Source of the DNA: Halonotius roseus | Lineage (GTDB): Archaea; Halobacteriota; Halobacteria; Halobacteriales; Haloferacaceae | Length of the DNA: 64,000 bases | Assembly: GCF_006861655.1 (NCBI RefSeq) | Contig: NZ_SESI01000001.1 | Coordinates: 756,328-820,327 of the forward strand | Direction: 5' to 3' | In this document: positions 35,006 through 41,828 of the stretch, piece after piece | Layout: every line of letters starts with the position of its first letter | Numbering within the stretch: position 1 is the first letter of the stretch | Made by a program: the position numbers and the translations under genes | The notes under the pieces: model-generated | What the model saw: the letters and a program-made list of their open reading frames with translations, nothing else | Told to the model about the DNA's origin: nothing | Database searches by the model: none

Positions 35006-35926
35006 TTAGAATCGGCCGCGTCCGGGGCCGCCGGGGCCGCCCGGCCCACCGGGGCCACCACCGAACTGGAGTTGGTTCGGTACCCGAACCTCGCCTTTGA
35101 GTTTGCGGCCGTACCACAGCCCGATAACGAGGCCGACGAGGTGGGCAAAGTGAGCGACGTTACCCATCCCAGCCGAGCCGGCCGCGCTCGGATTGACAAA
35201 GAACAGCACCGAGATGAGCGCGAACCCGGCGGTGAGGATGTACAACGGGAGCGGAACCACGAAAAACAGCAGTACCTTGAGCTTCGGTTTAAGAACCGTG
35301 AGCACGCCGAGGATCGCAAACACCGCGCCGCTGGCACCGAGGACGCGAGAGGGCTCGCCGAGTGCCAGCGAGATACCGGTGTGGCCGAGGCCGGCGAGCG
35401 CACCCGCGGCGAGAAACAGCGTGACGAACTTCTTCGAGCCGGTGTAGCGTTCGACCAGCGGGCCGAAGAAGAACAGCACGATGCTGTTGGCCGCGAGGTG
35501 GTAGAGGCCACCGTGTGAGAAGATCGAGGTGAGCCACGTCCAGATGTACTCCGGATTGGCCGTCGAAAGCGTGAACAGCGCGATGTAGGCATCGCGGCCG
35601 ACGAAGACAGCGACAAGCTGTTGCAACAGGAAGGTGATCCACATCAGCCCAAGCAGGGTGTAGGCCGCGTTGCCGCGGAAGTACCCAAGCGGGCCGCCGA
35701 CGCTCCGCACTTTGTTGAGAACCCCCTGTGTCGTCGATGTTCCCCCTGGGTTCGCAACCGAGTCATCGAACCCGCTGTCGAAGACGCCATCGGGATCGTT
35801 CCAGTCGTTGAGCCCCGGGCAGTCGTGATTCTCCGGAAGCCGATGGTCGGCACAAAAGGTGTGGCCACACCGCTGACACTGATACGGCATGTTCTCGTCG
35901 GCACCACACTCGTCGCAGTTGGCCAT
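35006..35926 (-). CDS. Rhomboid intramembrane protease with N-terminal AN1 zinc finger
   Basis: A 306-residue membrane protein. Residues 4-36 form an AN1-type zinc finger with ligands Cys4, Cys7, Cys17, Cys20, Cys25, His28, His34 and Cys36. After a linker, six transmembrane helices follow; the catalytic serine is in GASGAVFAILG and the catalytic histidine in AHFAHLVGLVIG. IWTWLTSIFSHGGLYHLAANS matches the rhomboid L1/TM2 region. The C-terminus is a Gly/Pro repeat tail. The fusion suggests the cytosolic finger recognises substrates or partners. Probably co-transcribed with endonuclease V. Confidence 0.9.
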   Translation of the reverse strand: MANCDECGADENMPYQCQRCGHTFCADHRLPENHDCPGLNDWNDPDGVFDSGFDDSVANPGGTSTTQGVLNKVRSVGGPLGYFRGNAAYTLLGLMWITFLLQQLVAVFVGRDAYIALFTLSTANPEYIWTWLTSIFSHGGLYHLAANSIVLFFFGPLVERYTGSKKFVTLFLAAGALAGLGHTGISLALGEPSRVLGASGAVFAILGVLTVLKPKLKVLLFFVVPLPLYILTAGFALISVLFFVNPSAAGSAGMGNVAHFAHLVGLVIGLWYGRKLKGEVRVPNQLQFGGGPGGPGGPGGPGRGRF

Positions 35927-36002
35927 TACGGGTAGCTAACGGCGGCGGGATCAAATGCGTTTGGCTCCGCCGATCGTCGGCGATGACCGAACGCCGACAG
36001 CG

Positions 36003-36128
36003 TCACAGCCCTGCGGGGTCGGCGTCGTCGTCGACCGTCGGCTCGGGCTGCTCGGCGGTCGCCGACTCGAAGTTCGTCGGGACGACCGTCAGATGCTGGA
36101 TGCCGAGTGAATCGGTGCTCGCGCTCAT
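36003..36128 (-). CDS. Possible 41-residue small protein
   Basis: A short open frame starting at the ATG 36126-36128: MSASTDSLGIQHLTVVPTNF, then an Ala/Glu/Asp-rich tail. The acidic composition and codon use fit haloarchaeal coding DNA, and AT-rich sequence (ccaataaataatta, around 36150-36165) upstream could hold a promoter. There is no recognised domain. It is too short to be sure; comparison with other haloarchaea would decide. Confidence 0.4.
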   Translation of the reverse strand: MSASTDSLGIQHLTVVPTNFESATAEQPEPTVDDDADPAGL

Positions 36129-36426
36129 CACGTATGAGTATAGCTGCCACACCAATAAATAATTACTCATGCGCATATGGCATGGAGTACGGGGGATGAT
36201 ATGCACACAACGCATCGCAACAACAGGTGTTTCCGCGATACGCCTTTCTGACAGGGGTAACAAACAGTCATATATTGTAGTCATTTGATGAAAAGCTGCT
36301 AGAAATCTCAGTTCCGAACAACAATCCATAGTATTTTGCTGTTATACCGCCGAGTTGTGACAGAAAGGGCGACCAAACTGTTGGTTTTGCAAACTGTTAA
36401 ATAGATACATGACATATCGTTAAAGG
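36129..36426. other. AT-rich intergenic region upstream of the PadR gene
   Basis: A 298-base gap with clearly higher AT content than its flanks. It contains scattered TATA-like stretches, a pair of direct repeats and the presumed PadR-gene promoter near 36397. No convincing gene was seen on either strand, apart from the small frame that ends the region at 36128. Confidence 0.6.
36374..36404 (+). promoter_or_regulatory. Direct repeats and TATA box of the PadR-type regulator gene
   Basis: caaactgtt occurs at 36374-36382 and again at 36390-36398, 16 bases apart. The second copy runs into ttaaatag (36397-36404), which is about 26 bases before the ATG at 36427 and is the likely TATA box. Repeats overlapping BRE/TATA are where an archaeal autoregulator would act as a repressor. 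Confidence 0.45.
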
Positions 36427-36780
36427 ATGTCAGAGGCACAATCAATCAGCGACGGTTCGGGCAAAGTGCGGGATCTCACCGCGTTCCAACAGAACATCCT
36501 CGCCATCCTTGCCGAGGAGGCACGCTATGGGCTGGCGATCAAACGAGAACTCGAAAACTACTACAACACGGAAGTTAACCACGGACGACTGTACCCCAAC
36601 CTTGACGATCTCGTCGAGGATGGGCTCGTCGAAAAGAGCGAACTCGACAAGCGAACAAACGAGTACGAGCTCACCGACGCCGGCTACGACGCGATCCTCG
36701 ATCAGTTCGAGTGGACGCTCTCGAAGTTCGTCACCGACGACGAGCGCGCCGACGACGTACGCGCGCTGATCGAAAACTAA
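36427..36780 (+). CDS. PadR-family transcriptional regulator
   Basis: A 117-residue winged-helix protein. The PadR pattern is clear: LTAFQQNILAILAEEARYGLAIKRELENYY, then HGRLYPNLDDLVEDGLVEKSELDKRTNEYELTDAGY. PadR proteins are usually repressors, often of their own operon or of a neighbouring exporter; none is adjacent here. The C-terminal helix (EWTLSKFVTDDERADDVRALI) is short, so it belongs to the small PadR type. Its promoter carries direct repeats. Confidence 0.88.
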   Translation: MSEAQSISDGSGKVRDLTAFQQNILAILAEEARYGLAIKRELENYYNTEVNHGRLYPNLDDLVEDGLVEKSELDKRTNEYELTDAGYDAILDQFEWTLSKFVTDDERADDVRALIEN

Positions 36781-36797
36781 TCGTTCTCGACAGTCGC

Positions 36798-37463
36798 CTA
36801 CATTTTCGCCGACCGTTCCGGGCACTCCGTGTCGGCGACCCCAAACAGATACTCCAGAGAGGCATCCAACGCCGCCTGCTGGTCGGCGTCGGCCCAGACG
36901 TTTCGCGGATAGTACTCCTCACAAAACTCAGCAAGGTGGTCGGCGGTCGCCGACTCAATGCGTCGACAGTAGTGATTACCCATGAAATCCGCAAACGCTC
37001 GGGCGTTGGCCTCGTGAATTGATCCATGGGCCTCGCCGACAGCGGTGACAAGCGCGGCGTTGTCGGCCTCGACGGCGGCCCACGTATCGTCGCCAGCCCC
37101 CGAAAGCGGGATCTCAACGGCGCGGTCGGTGTCGTCGATGCGATCGAGTTCGACGGTGTCGCCGTCCAGCCACTCGTCGGGATACAGGATGAGGGTGTCG
37201 TCGTCCTCGCGGATGCGAGCCGTGTAGTCGTGAGCCCCCAAGGTGTCGGCGCGGTCGGCGCGGTAGGCGTCGGCTTCAGCCTCGTCGGTAGCCTGTCGGG
37301 CCAACCGTGTCAACCGCTCGGCGGCGTCGACGACCGCGTCCGGGAGCGGTGCCGTCTCGTCGGTGTCGCTGTCGCTGTCGGTGTCGCTGTCGGCGTCAGC
37401 GTCGGCGTCGGCGTCGGTATCGGTGTCGGTGTCGGTGTCAGCTGTTGGATCTGTGTCAGTCAT
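36798..37463 (-). CDS. Conserved haloarchaeal protein with Asp-Thr/Asp-Ala repeat N-terminus
   Basis: A 221-residue acidic protein. The first 38 residues are almost pure Asp alternating with Thr, Ala or Ser, encoded by a gtcggt-type microsatellite at about 37360-37440. The rest has blocks VVDAAERLTRLARQATDEAEADAYRA, DTLILYPDEWLDG and NHYCRRIESATADHLAEFCEEYY, which I recall from a haloarchaeal family of unknown function. Its start overlaps the rnhA stop by 8 bases, so it is co-transcribed with RNase HI, hinting at nucleic acid metabolism. Confidence 0.78.
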   Translation of the reverse strand: MTDTDPTADTDTDTDTDADADADADSDTDSDSDTDETAPLPDAVVDAAERLTRLARQATDEAEADAYRADRADTLGAHDYTARIREDDDTLILYPDEWLDGDTVELDRIDDTDRAVEIPLSGAGDDTWAAVEADNAALVTAVGEAHGSIHEANARAFADFMGNHYCRRIESATADHLAEFCEEYYPRNVWADADQQAALDASLEYLFGVADTECPERSAKM

Positions 37464-38046
37464 CGAAGGCCTCGTTTGCGAGTTCGTCGGCGCGTTCGTT
37501 TACCTCGCGCGGAACATGGGCGATCGACCAGCGATCGAAGTCGGTGAGGAGTTCGCGGACGCGAACGCGTTGCTTCCGGAGCTCGGGATCATTCGTGTCC
37601 CACTCGCCGCGAATCTGCTTGACGATCAGCTGGCTGTCGCCGCGGATGTCGACCTCGCCCGCTCCGAAATCCTGGGCGGCCTCAAGGGCCCGCAACAACG
37701 CGGCGTACTCGGCTTGGTTGTTTGTCGTTTCGCCGATCCGCTGGCCGCCCTCAGCAGCGATCCCGTCACCGGTGACAATCACCCAGCCGACCGCCGCCGG
37801 GCCGGGGTTGCCGCGGCAGGCTCCGTCAAAGTAGACGTGGGCGCGGCCGCCGCCGTCCTCCAACAGCAGCGTCAACTCGGCCGGGTCGGCACCTTGTACC
37901 ACGACCTTGTCGTCGTAGGCGACGGCGACCGCCGCGCCGCGTTCGGCCCGCCAGCGTTCGTGGTCGGTGTTACCCGACTCGACGCTAACGCCGGCCGCCC
38001 GGAGCTTGTCGGCCGCCGCGTCGGGATCGCACGTGATCGTCGGCAT
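37456..38046 (-). CDS. rnhA: Ribonuclease HI
   Basis: Degrades RNA in RNA-DNA hybrids. A 196-residue protein with a roughly 65-residue N-terminal extension before the RNase H fold. Catalytic acidic residues are visible in YFDGACRGNPGPA (Asp), ETTNNQAEYAALL (Glu), IRGDSQLIVKQI (Asp) and REVNERADELAN (last Asp). The missing basic protrusion is typical of archaeal type 1 enzymes. The ATG at 38044-38046 is used. First gene of a two-gene operon with the Asp-repeat protein. Confidence 0.92.
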   Translation of the reverse strand: MPTITCDPDAAADKLRAAGVSVESGNTDHERWRAERGAAVAVAYDDKVVVQGADPAELTLLLEDGGGRAHVYFDGACRGNPGPAAVGWVIVTGDGIAAEGGQRIGETTNNQAEYAALLRALEAAQDFGAGEVDIRGDSQLIVKQIRGEWDTNDPELRKQRVRVRELLTDFDRWSIAHVPREVNERADELANEAFDD

Positions 38047-38186
38047 AGCTATGCGGTCGATCGGCAGCCTAAAAGATAGTTCGCTCTCGGGAGAAAAATT
38101 TGGGGATTTGATAACATATCTACGGGATGTGATCTCACCACATGCACAAGGCTTAACAATGAGCAGTCGACAACCATATAAGTGTA

Positions 38187-39149
38187 ATGACACGGTCCAG
38201 CCGTCAGCGATCCAACCGGGAGCCCCAACGTCAGGAAACCGAGGCCGACGAGGAGGAGATCGACCTCGACAACGTCGATCCTGACGAGGTCAAGCGCACG
38301 GCCGACGACGAGCTCATCCACGAGCCGACCGGTCTCATCCTCGAAGAAGATCAGATCGATCGCGGCCCGGAGTGGCGGGCGTTCAACCACTCCGAACGAC
38401 AGGAGAAATCCCGTGTCGGCGCGCCGACGACGAAGACGATGCACGACAAGGGGCTGACGACGACCATCGACTGGCAGAACAAGGACGCCTACGGCCGATC
38501 GTTGTCCTCCGAAAAGCGGAGCCAGATGCACCGCCTCCGCAAGTGGCAGGAGCGCATCCGCACGAAGGACGCCGGCGAACGGAACCTGCAGTTCGCGCTC
38601 AGCGAGATCGACCGCATGGCGAGTGCGATCGGCGTCCCCCGGTCGGTACGTGAGGTTGCCTCGGTTATCTACCGCCGCGCGCTCAACGAAGACCTCATTC
38701 GCGGCCGCTCTATCGAGGGCGTTTCGACGGCCGTCCTCTATGCCGCGTGTCGAAAAGAAGGGATCCCGCGCAGCCTCGAAGAGATCGCCGAGGTGTCCCG
38801 TGTCGAACGCAAGGAGATCGGCCGCACCTACCGCTACATCTCCCAGGAACTCGGTCTCGAAATGCGACCTGTCGACCCGAAGAAGTACGTCCCCCGGTTT
38901 TCCTCACAACTCGAACTCAGCGAAGAAGTCCAAGCCAAGGCCAAGGAGATCATCGACACGACCGCCGAACAGGGCCTACTCTCCGGCAAATCGCCGACCG
39001 GCTTCGCCGCCGCCGCGATCTACGCCGCGTCGCTGCTCTGTAACGAAAAGAAGACCCAGCGCGAGGTCGCCGATGTCGCCCAGGTGACCGAGGTCACGAT
39101 CCGCAACCGCTATCAGGAGCAGATCGAGGCGATGGGCATTCCGACCTGA
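38187..39149 (+). CDS. tfb: Transcription initiation factor TFB without zinc-ribbon cysteines
   Basis: A 320-residue TFIIB homologue that bridges TBP-promoter DNA and RNA polymerase. The B-reader/linker ([15 protein letters not shown]...[15 protein letters not shown], about 54-90) and both cyclin folds (from about 120 and 215) are well conserved, as is the C-terminal [13 protein letters not shown]-type helix. The N-terminal zinc ribbon, however, has no cysteine: where C-x2-C pairs are expected there is VDPDE (30-34) and IHEPTG (44-49). RNA polymerase docking must therefore be zinc-independent or altered. Haloarchaea have many TFB paralogues; this may be a conserved variant. Confidence 0.92.
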   Translation: MTRSSRQRSNREPQRQETEADEEEIDLDNVDPDEVKRTADDELIHEPTGLILEEDQIDRGPEWRAFNHSERQEKSRVGAPTTKTMHDKGLTTTIDWQNKDAYGRSLSSEKRSQMHRLRKWQERIRTKDAGERNLQFALSEIDRMASAIGVPRSVREVASVIYRRALNEDLIRGRSIEGVSTAVLYAACRKEGIPRSLEEIAEVSRVERKEIGRTYRYISQELGLEMRPVDPKKYVPRFSSQLELSEEVQAKAKEIIDTTAEQGLLSGKSPTGFAAAAIYAASLLCNEKKTQREVADVAQVTEVTIRNRYQEQIEAMGIPT

Positions 39150-39212
39150 ACGACTGAGTCTATTTTCTCACCGAGTCATGGTGCTGTTCAGCGTAGTGTG
39201 ATATCGAGAACA

Positions 39213-39334
39213 CCTCGAAAGCCCCGACTCGCTGGCATCGGGGGGCTCGCTGCGCGCTTCGTCGCTCACTGCGTTCGCTCCTGCAGTGCTTACGTCGCCC
39301 GCCTTCCGCCAGCGAGTCGCCCCTTTCAGTCCCG
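39213..39334 (-). repeat. Dispersed intergenic element, copy 2 (inverted)
   Basis: Read on the minus strand it begins gggactgaaagggg and ends gggctttcgagg, with the internal blocks gacgtaagcactgcag, gagcgaacgcagtgagcga and gcgcagcgag. These follow the same order as copies 1 and 3. It forms the left arm of a large inverted repeat with copy 3. Confidence 0.75.
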
Positions 39335-39368
39335 CCCGACTGCGGCTGTTTGGCCTCCCAACGGGGTG

Positions 39369-39480
39369 GGACTGAAAGGGGCCGGTGGCTCGGCGTGCCC
39401 GGACGACGTAAGCACCGCAGTGAGCGAAGCGAACGAGGAGCGCAACGAGTCCCGGGAGCCGAGCCGCCGGGGGCTTTCTA
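39369..39480 (+). repeat. Dispersed intergenic element, copy 3
   Basis: It begins ggactgaaagggg and ends gggggctttcta, with cccggacgacgtaagcaccg, cagtgagcgaagcgaacgag and gcaacgagtccc between. It is closest in sequence to copy 1 at 30161-30273. With copy 2 it forms a roughly 270-base inverted repeat between tfb and nreA. Confidence 0.75.
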
Positions 39481-39570
39481 CACCTATTTCTCGCAGGCAA
39501 CAATAGCTCTAAACACTACGTAGCGGTTCGACCGAATATTGAAGCCGACTGCCGCCCCACACGAGTATGG

Positions 39571-40845
39571 ATGCGGCTCTCGGAGTTCATCGAGATCGAG
39601 AAAAACGAGCGCGCCGAGCGTCGCCGCCTCGCCGGCGAGAAATCCTACGAGATCCTCGACCGCCTCGACGGCATCGGCGACCAGTTCGCCGACATCAGCG
39701 GCGGCGACGCCGTCGGCAGCGTCTCCCCCTCCATCTTCGTCGGTCGCACGGGCTACCCCGAGGTCTCGACGGGCCTGCTGTCGCCAGTCGGCAACGAGAG
39801 CGACGCCAGCCAGTTCGTCACCGACGGCGCGTGGTACGACGAGGGCGTGAGCATCGGCGACGTGTTCGAACGCCGTACCTCCCTGCTGAACGCGAACCAG
39901 ACCGCACCCGTCGAGGCCAACGTCCACGACACCTGGGAAGGCTTCCTCGGCGTCCAGCGGGAGGTCGCCCTCTCCGATCGGCCGGTCGGTGTCGAAGTCG
40001 GCCTCGGTGGGACGCCCGAACTCGATCTCGCCGACAGCGTCGACGACGTGTCGGCCCCGACCGGCCCGCGAGCACGCGCCAACGATGCCACCCTCACGGA
40101 GAACCCCCACGTGCCGCGACCCGTCAAAAAGACGCTCGAAGACGACGACTGGCGGGCGACAGGCGCGATGAACTACCTCTACAACCGCGATTTCGACGTC
40201 TACGAGATCAACACCATCCTCTCGGCGGGCGCGCTCGGCCAGCAAGCAAACCGCCGGCTCGTGCCGACACGGTGGTCGATCACCGCCGTCGACGACACGG
40301 TCGGCAAATATCTGCGTGGCTCCCAACGCAACGCCACAAGCGTCGATTCGGTCTCCGTCTGGCACAACGAGTATCTCGGCAACAGTTTCTGGATCGTCCT
40401 CGCCCCCGGTAACTGGGAGTTCGAGTTGGTCGAGTTCAAGGCTCCGGGCAGCGTCTGGAACCCCGATCCGACCGCGGGCGTCTGGCTCGCCAGCGACTAC
40501 GAAGGCAGCGAGGGCCGCACCGGCTACGTCGAGGAGACCGCCGGAGCCTACTATGCCGCCCGACTGGCCGTCCTCGAATACCTCGATTCGATCAATCGGC
40601 AAGCGAAGGCCCTCGTCCTCCGACACGTCTCCGACGACTACTGGGGGCCAGTCGGCGTTTGGCAGGTGCGAGAAGCGATCCGCCACGCTTTCGACGGCGA
40701 CCACGCCGAAAGCGAGACGTTCGACGACGCCGTCGCCGGCATCGCCGAGCAGTTGCCGGTGAGCCTCGCCGATCTGCGGCGGAAATCGACGCTGGCCGCG
40801 GGGCGACAGACCGGCCTCGACGCCTTCGGTGCGTCTCGGGATTAG
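39571..40845 (+). CDS. nreA: DNA repair protein NreA with C-terminal PIP box
   Basis: A 424-residue archaeal Nre-family protein. The N-terminus (RLSEFIEIEKNERAERRRLAGEKSYEILD) and blocks SPSIFVGRTGYPEVSTG, VHDTWEGFLGVQREVAL and LGNSFWIVLAPGNWEFELVEF are family hallmarks. The last 12 residues include QTGLDAFG, a PCNA-interacting (PIP) box. In Haloferax the NreA protein is known to aid UvrABC-dependent repair of mitomycin C damage through PCNA. The ATG at 39571 is used rather than one at 39567, which is out of frame. The 3' end overlaps the convergent DUF302 gene by 4 bases. Confidence 0.9.
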   Translation: MRLSEFIEIEKNERAERRRLAGEKSYEILDRLDGIGDQFADISGGDAVGSVSPSIFVGRTGYPEVSTGLLSPVGNESDASQFVTDGAWYDEGVSIGDVFERRTSLLNANQTAPVEANVHDTWEGFLGVQREVALSDRPVGVEVGLGGTPELDLADSVDDVSAPTGPRARANDATLTENPHVPRPVKKTLEDDDWRATGAMNYLYNRDFDVYEINTILSAGALGQQANRRLVPTRWSITAVDDTVGKYLRGSQRNATSVDSVSVWHNEYLGNSFWIVLAPGNWEFELVEFKAPGSVWNPDPTAGVWLASDYEGSEGRTGYVEETAGAYYAARLAVLEYLDSINRQAKALVLRHVSDDYWGPVGVWQVREAIRHAFDGDHAESETFDDAVAGIAEQLPVSLADLRRKSTLAAGRQTGLDAFGASRD

Positions 40846-41291
40846 GCGTCGTCCAGTTCCGCGAACACGGCCTCGACCATCTCGCCGGTATCGTCGATAA
40901 TCTCGTCCATCGCTTCCTCGTCGGTCGGTAAGCCGAGCAGGCGGGCGATCTTCATGATGCTGAGGTGGTAGACGCGCTGGACGCCCGGCTCTACTTCCCA
41001 GATGATCATGTTACAGGGGAACAGCGCGCCGATTCGTTTGTCGGTTGCATCGAGCGCGCGGTCGGCCATCGCCGGGTTACAGGCTCCGAGCACGTAGTAG
41101 GGATCGCGGTCGGCGTCGACTTTCTCGTTGAGCATCTCCGACGGCGAGAACTCGACAGGAATCCCGAACCCATTGTCGAGACAAACCTCGCGGACGTGCT
41201 CAATGGCCTCGTCGTGGCCCATTGCCAGCGTCGTCTGTTTTTCTCCGTACTCGTCGGGATCGATAGCTGCGGGATCGAACGGGAGTGTCAT
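40842..41291 (-). CDS. DUF302 domain protein
   Basis: A 149-residue protein with the DUF302 pattern: GHDEAIEHVREVCLDNGFGIPVEF followed by YYVLGACNPAMADRALDATDKRIGALFPCNMIIWE. DUF302 proteins are small alpha/beta proteins, some of which bind metal or are linked to thiol chemistry; the Cys in ACNP and PCN are suggestive. No signal peptide. Function unknown. Confidence 0.88.
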   Translation of the reverse strand: MTLPFDPAAIDPDEYGEKQTTLAMGHDEAIEHVREVCLDNGFGIPVEFSPSEMLNEKVDADRDPYYVLGACNPAMADRALDATDKRIGALFPCNMIIWEVEPGVQRVYHLSIMKIARLLGLPTDEEAMDEIIDDTGEMVEAVFAELDDA

Positions 41292-41331
41292 GGCTCGCCG
41301 TTGGGAGCCGGTGTAGAAAAGCCGGTCGGCG

Positions 41332-41622
41332 TTACTCGGTGGCGACGGGCTCGCGGCCGATCACGTCGCGGACAGCAGAGATGAAGGTCTGCCGGCGATC
41401 GAAGTAGGTGATATCGACCGATTCGAGGATCGTTGCCAGCGACTCCGGGCCGTCAGGCGTGCGGATGTCGGTGTCGCCGAACTTTTCGAGGATGTCGCTT
41501 TTCGTCTGTGGCCACGTGAGCCGAGCGGCGACGCGGGCGATCGGCGCGCCCTCGACGGCGCGGCCGTCACCGAGCTGCACCGTCGGCGTCGCCTCCTCGT
41601 CGGCGTCGTCCTCATCTGACAT
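41332..41622 (-). CDS. Conserved haloarchaeal protein (DUF5789-like)
   Basis: A 96-residue protein. After an acidic N-terminus it has LGDGRAVEGAPIARVAARLTWP, TPDGPESLATILESVD and TYFDRRQTFISAVRDVIGREPVATE, which I recall as the haloarchaeal DUF5789 family. It is compact and soluble, with a possible helix-turn-helix-like middle but no clear DNA-binding signature. The ATG at 41620-41622 is chosen because the upstream extension is Cys/Ser-rich and unlike the family. Confidence 0.8.
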   Translation of the reverse strand: MSDEDDADEEATPTVQLGDGRAVEGAPIARVAARLTWPQTKSDILEKFGDTDIRTPDGPESLATILESVDITYFDRRQTFISAVRDVIGREPVATE

Positions 41623-41753
41623 GGGCGTTGATTCGGCCGGTGTGTTCCTAATCGTTTCGATCATGCCACAACAGCCGAGCCCCGAGACGCACCCCGCAGA
41701 AACCGACCGCGCCAAACACCATCCTGAACTCACCCCCCTGAGCTCACCCTGTG

Positions 41754-41769
41754 TCTCAGCCAGCTGAGA
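41754..41769. promoter_or_regulatory. Perfect inverted repeat upstream of the membrane protein gene
   Basis: tctcagc-ca-gctgaga is a perfect 7-base inverted repeat with a 2-base centre, in a 206-base gap between divergent genes. It lies 60 bases before the ATG at 41829 and 130 bases before the DUF5789-like start. The size suits a dimeric DNA-binding protein; no regulator is assigned. Confidence 0.35.
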
Positions 41770-41828
41770 TATTGTGAGTGCCAACTGTCTGACGTACTGT
41801 TTTGTACCAGGCCCACATACGTCGGATC

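Larger units (their letters stand above)
39150..39570. other. Intergenic region holding an inverted pair of dispersed elements
   Basis: A 421-base gap between tfb and nreA. It is filled by element copies at 39213-39334 (minus) and 39369-39480 (plus), facing each other around a 34-base centre. The remaining DNA near 39481-39570 is AT-richer (aataatagctctaaacactacgt) and probably contains the nreA promoter. No gene is supported here. Confidence 0.65.

Noticed and set aside
37360-37440. CRISPR-like or tandem regulatory repeat
   Set aside because: The repeat is in frame, encodes alternating Asp-Thr/Ala/Ser and has no spacers; it is low-complexity coding DNA.
39484-40704. A 406-codon open frame on the minus strand
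   Set aside because: Antisense to nreA, which is a well-conserved protein; the frame also starts within the intergenic repeat flank.
41664-41767. Possible 34-residue small protein
   Set aside because: It is Pro/His/Thr-rich with no promoter or conservation evidence, and it overlaps the inverted repeat upstream of the membrane protein gene.
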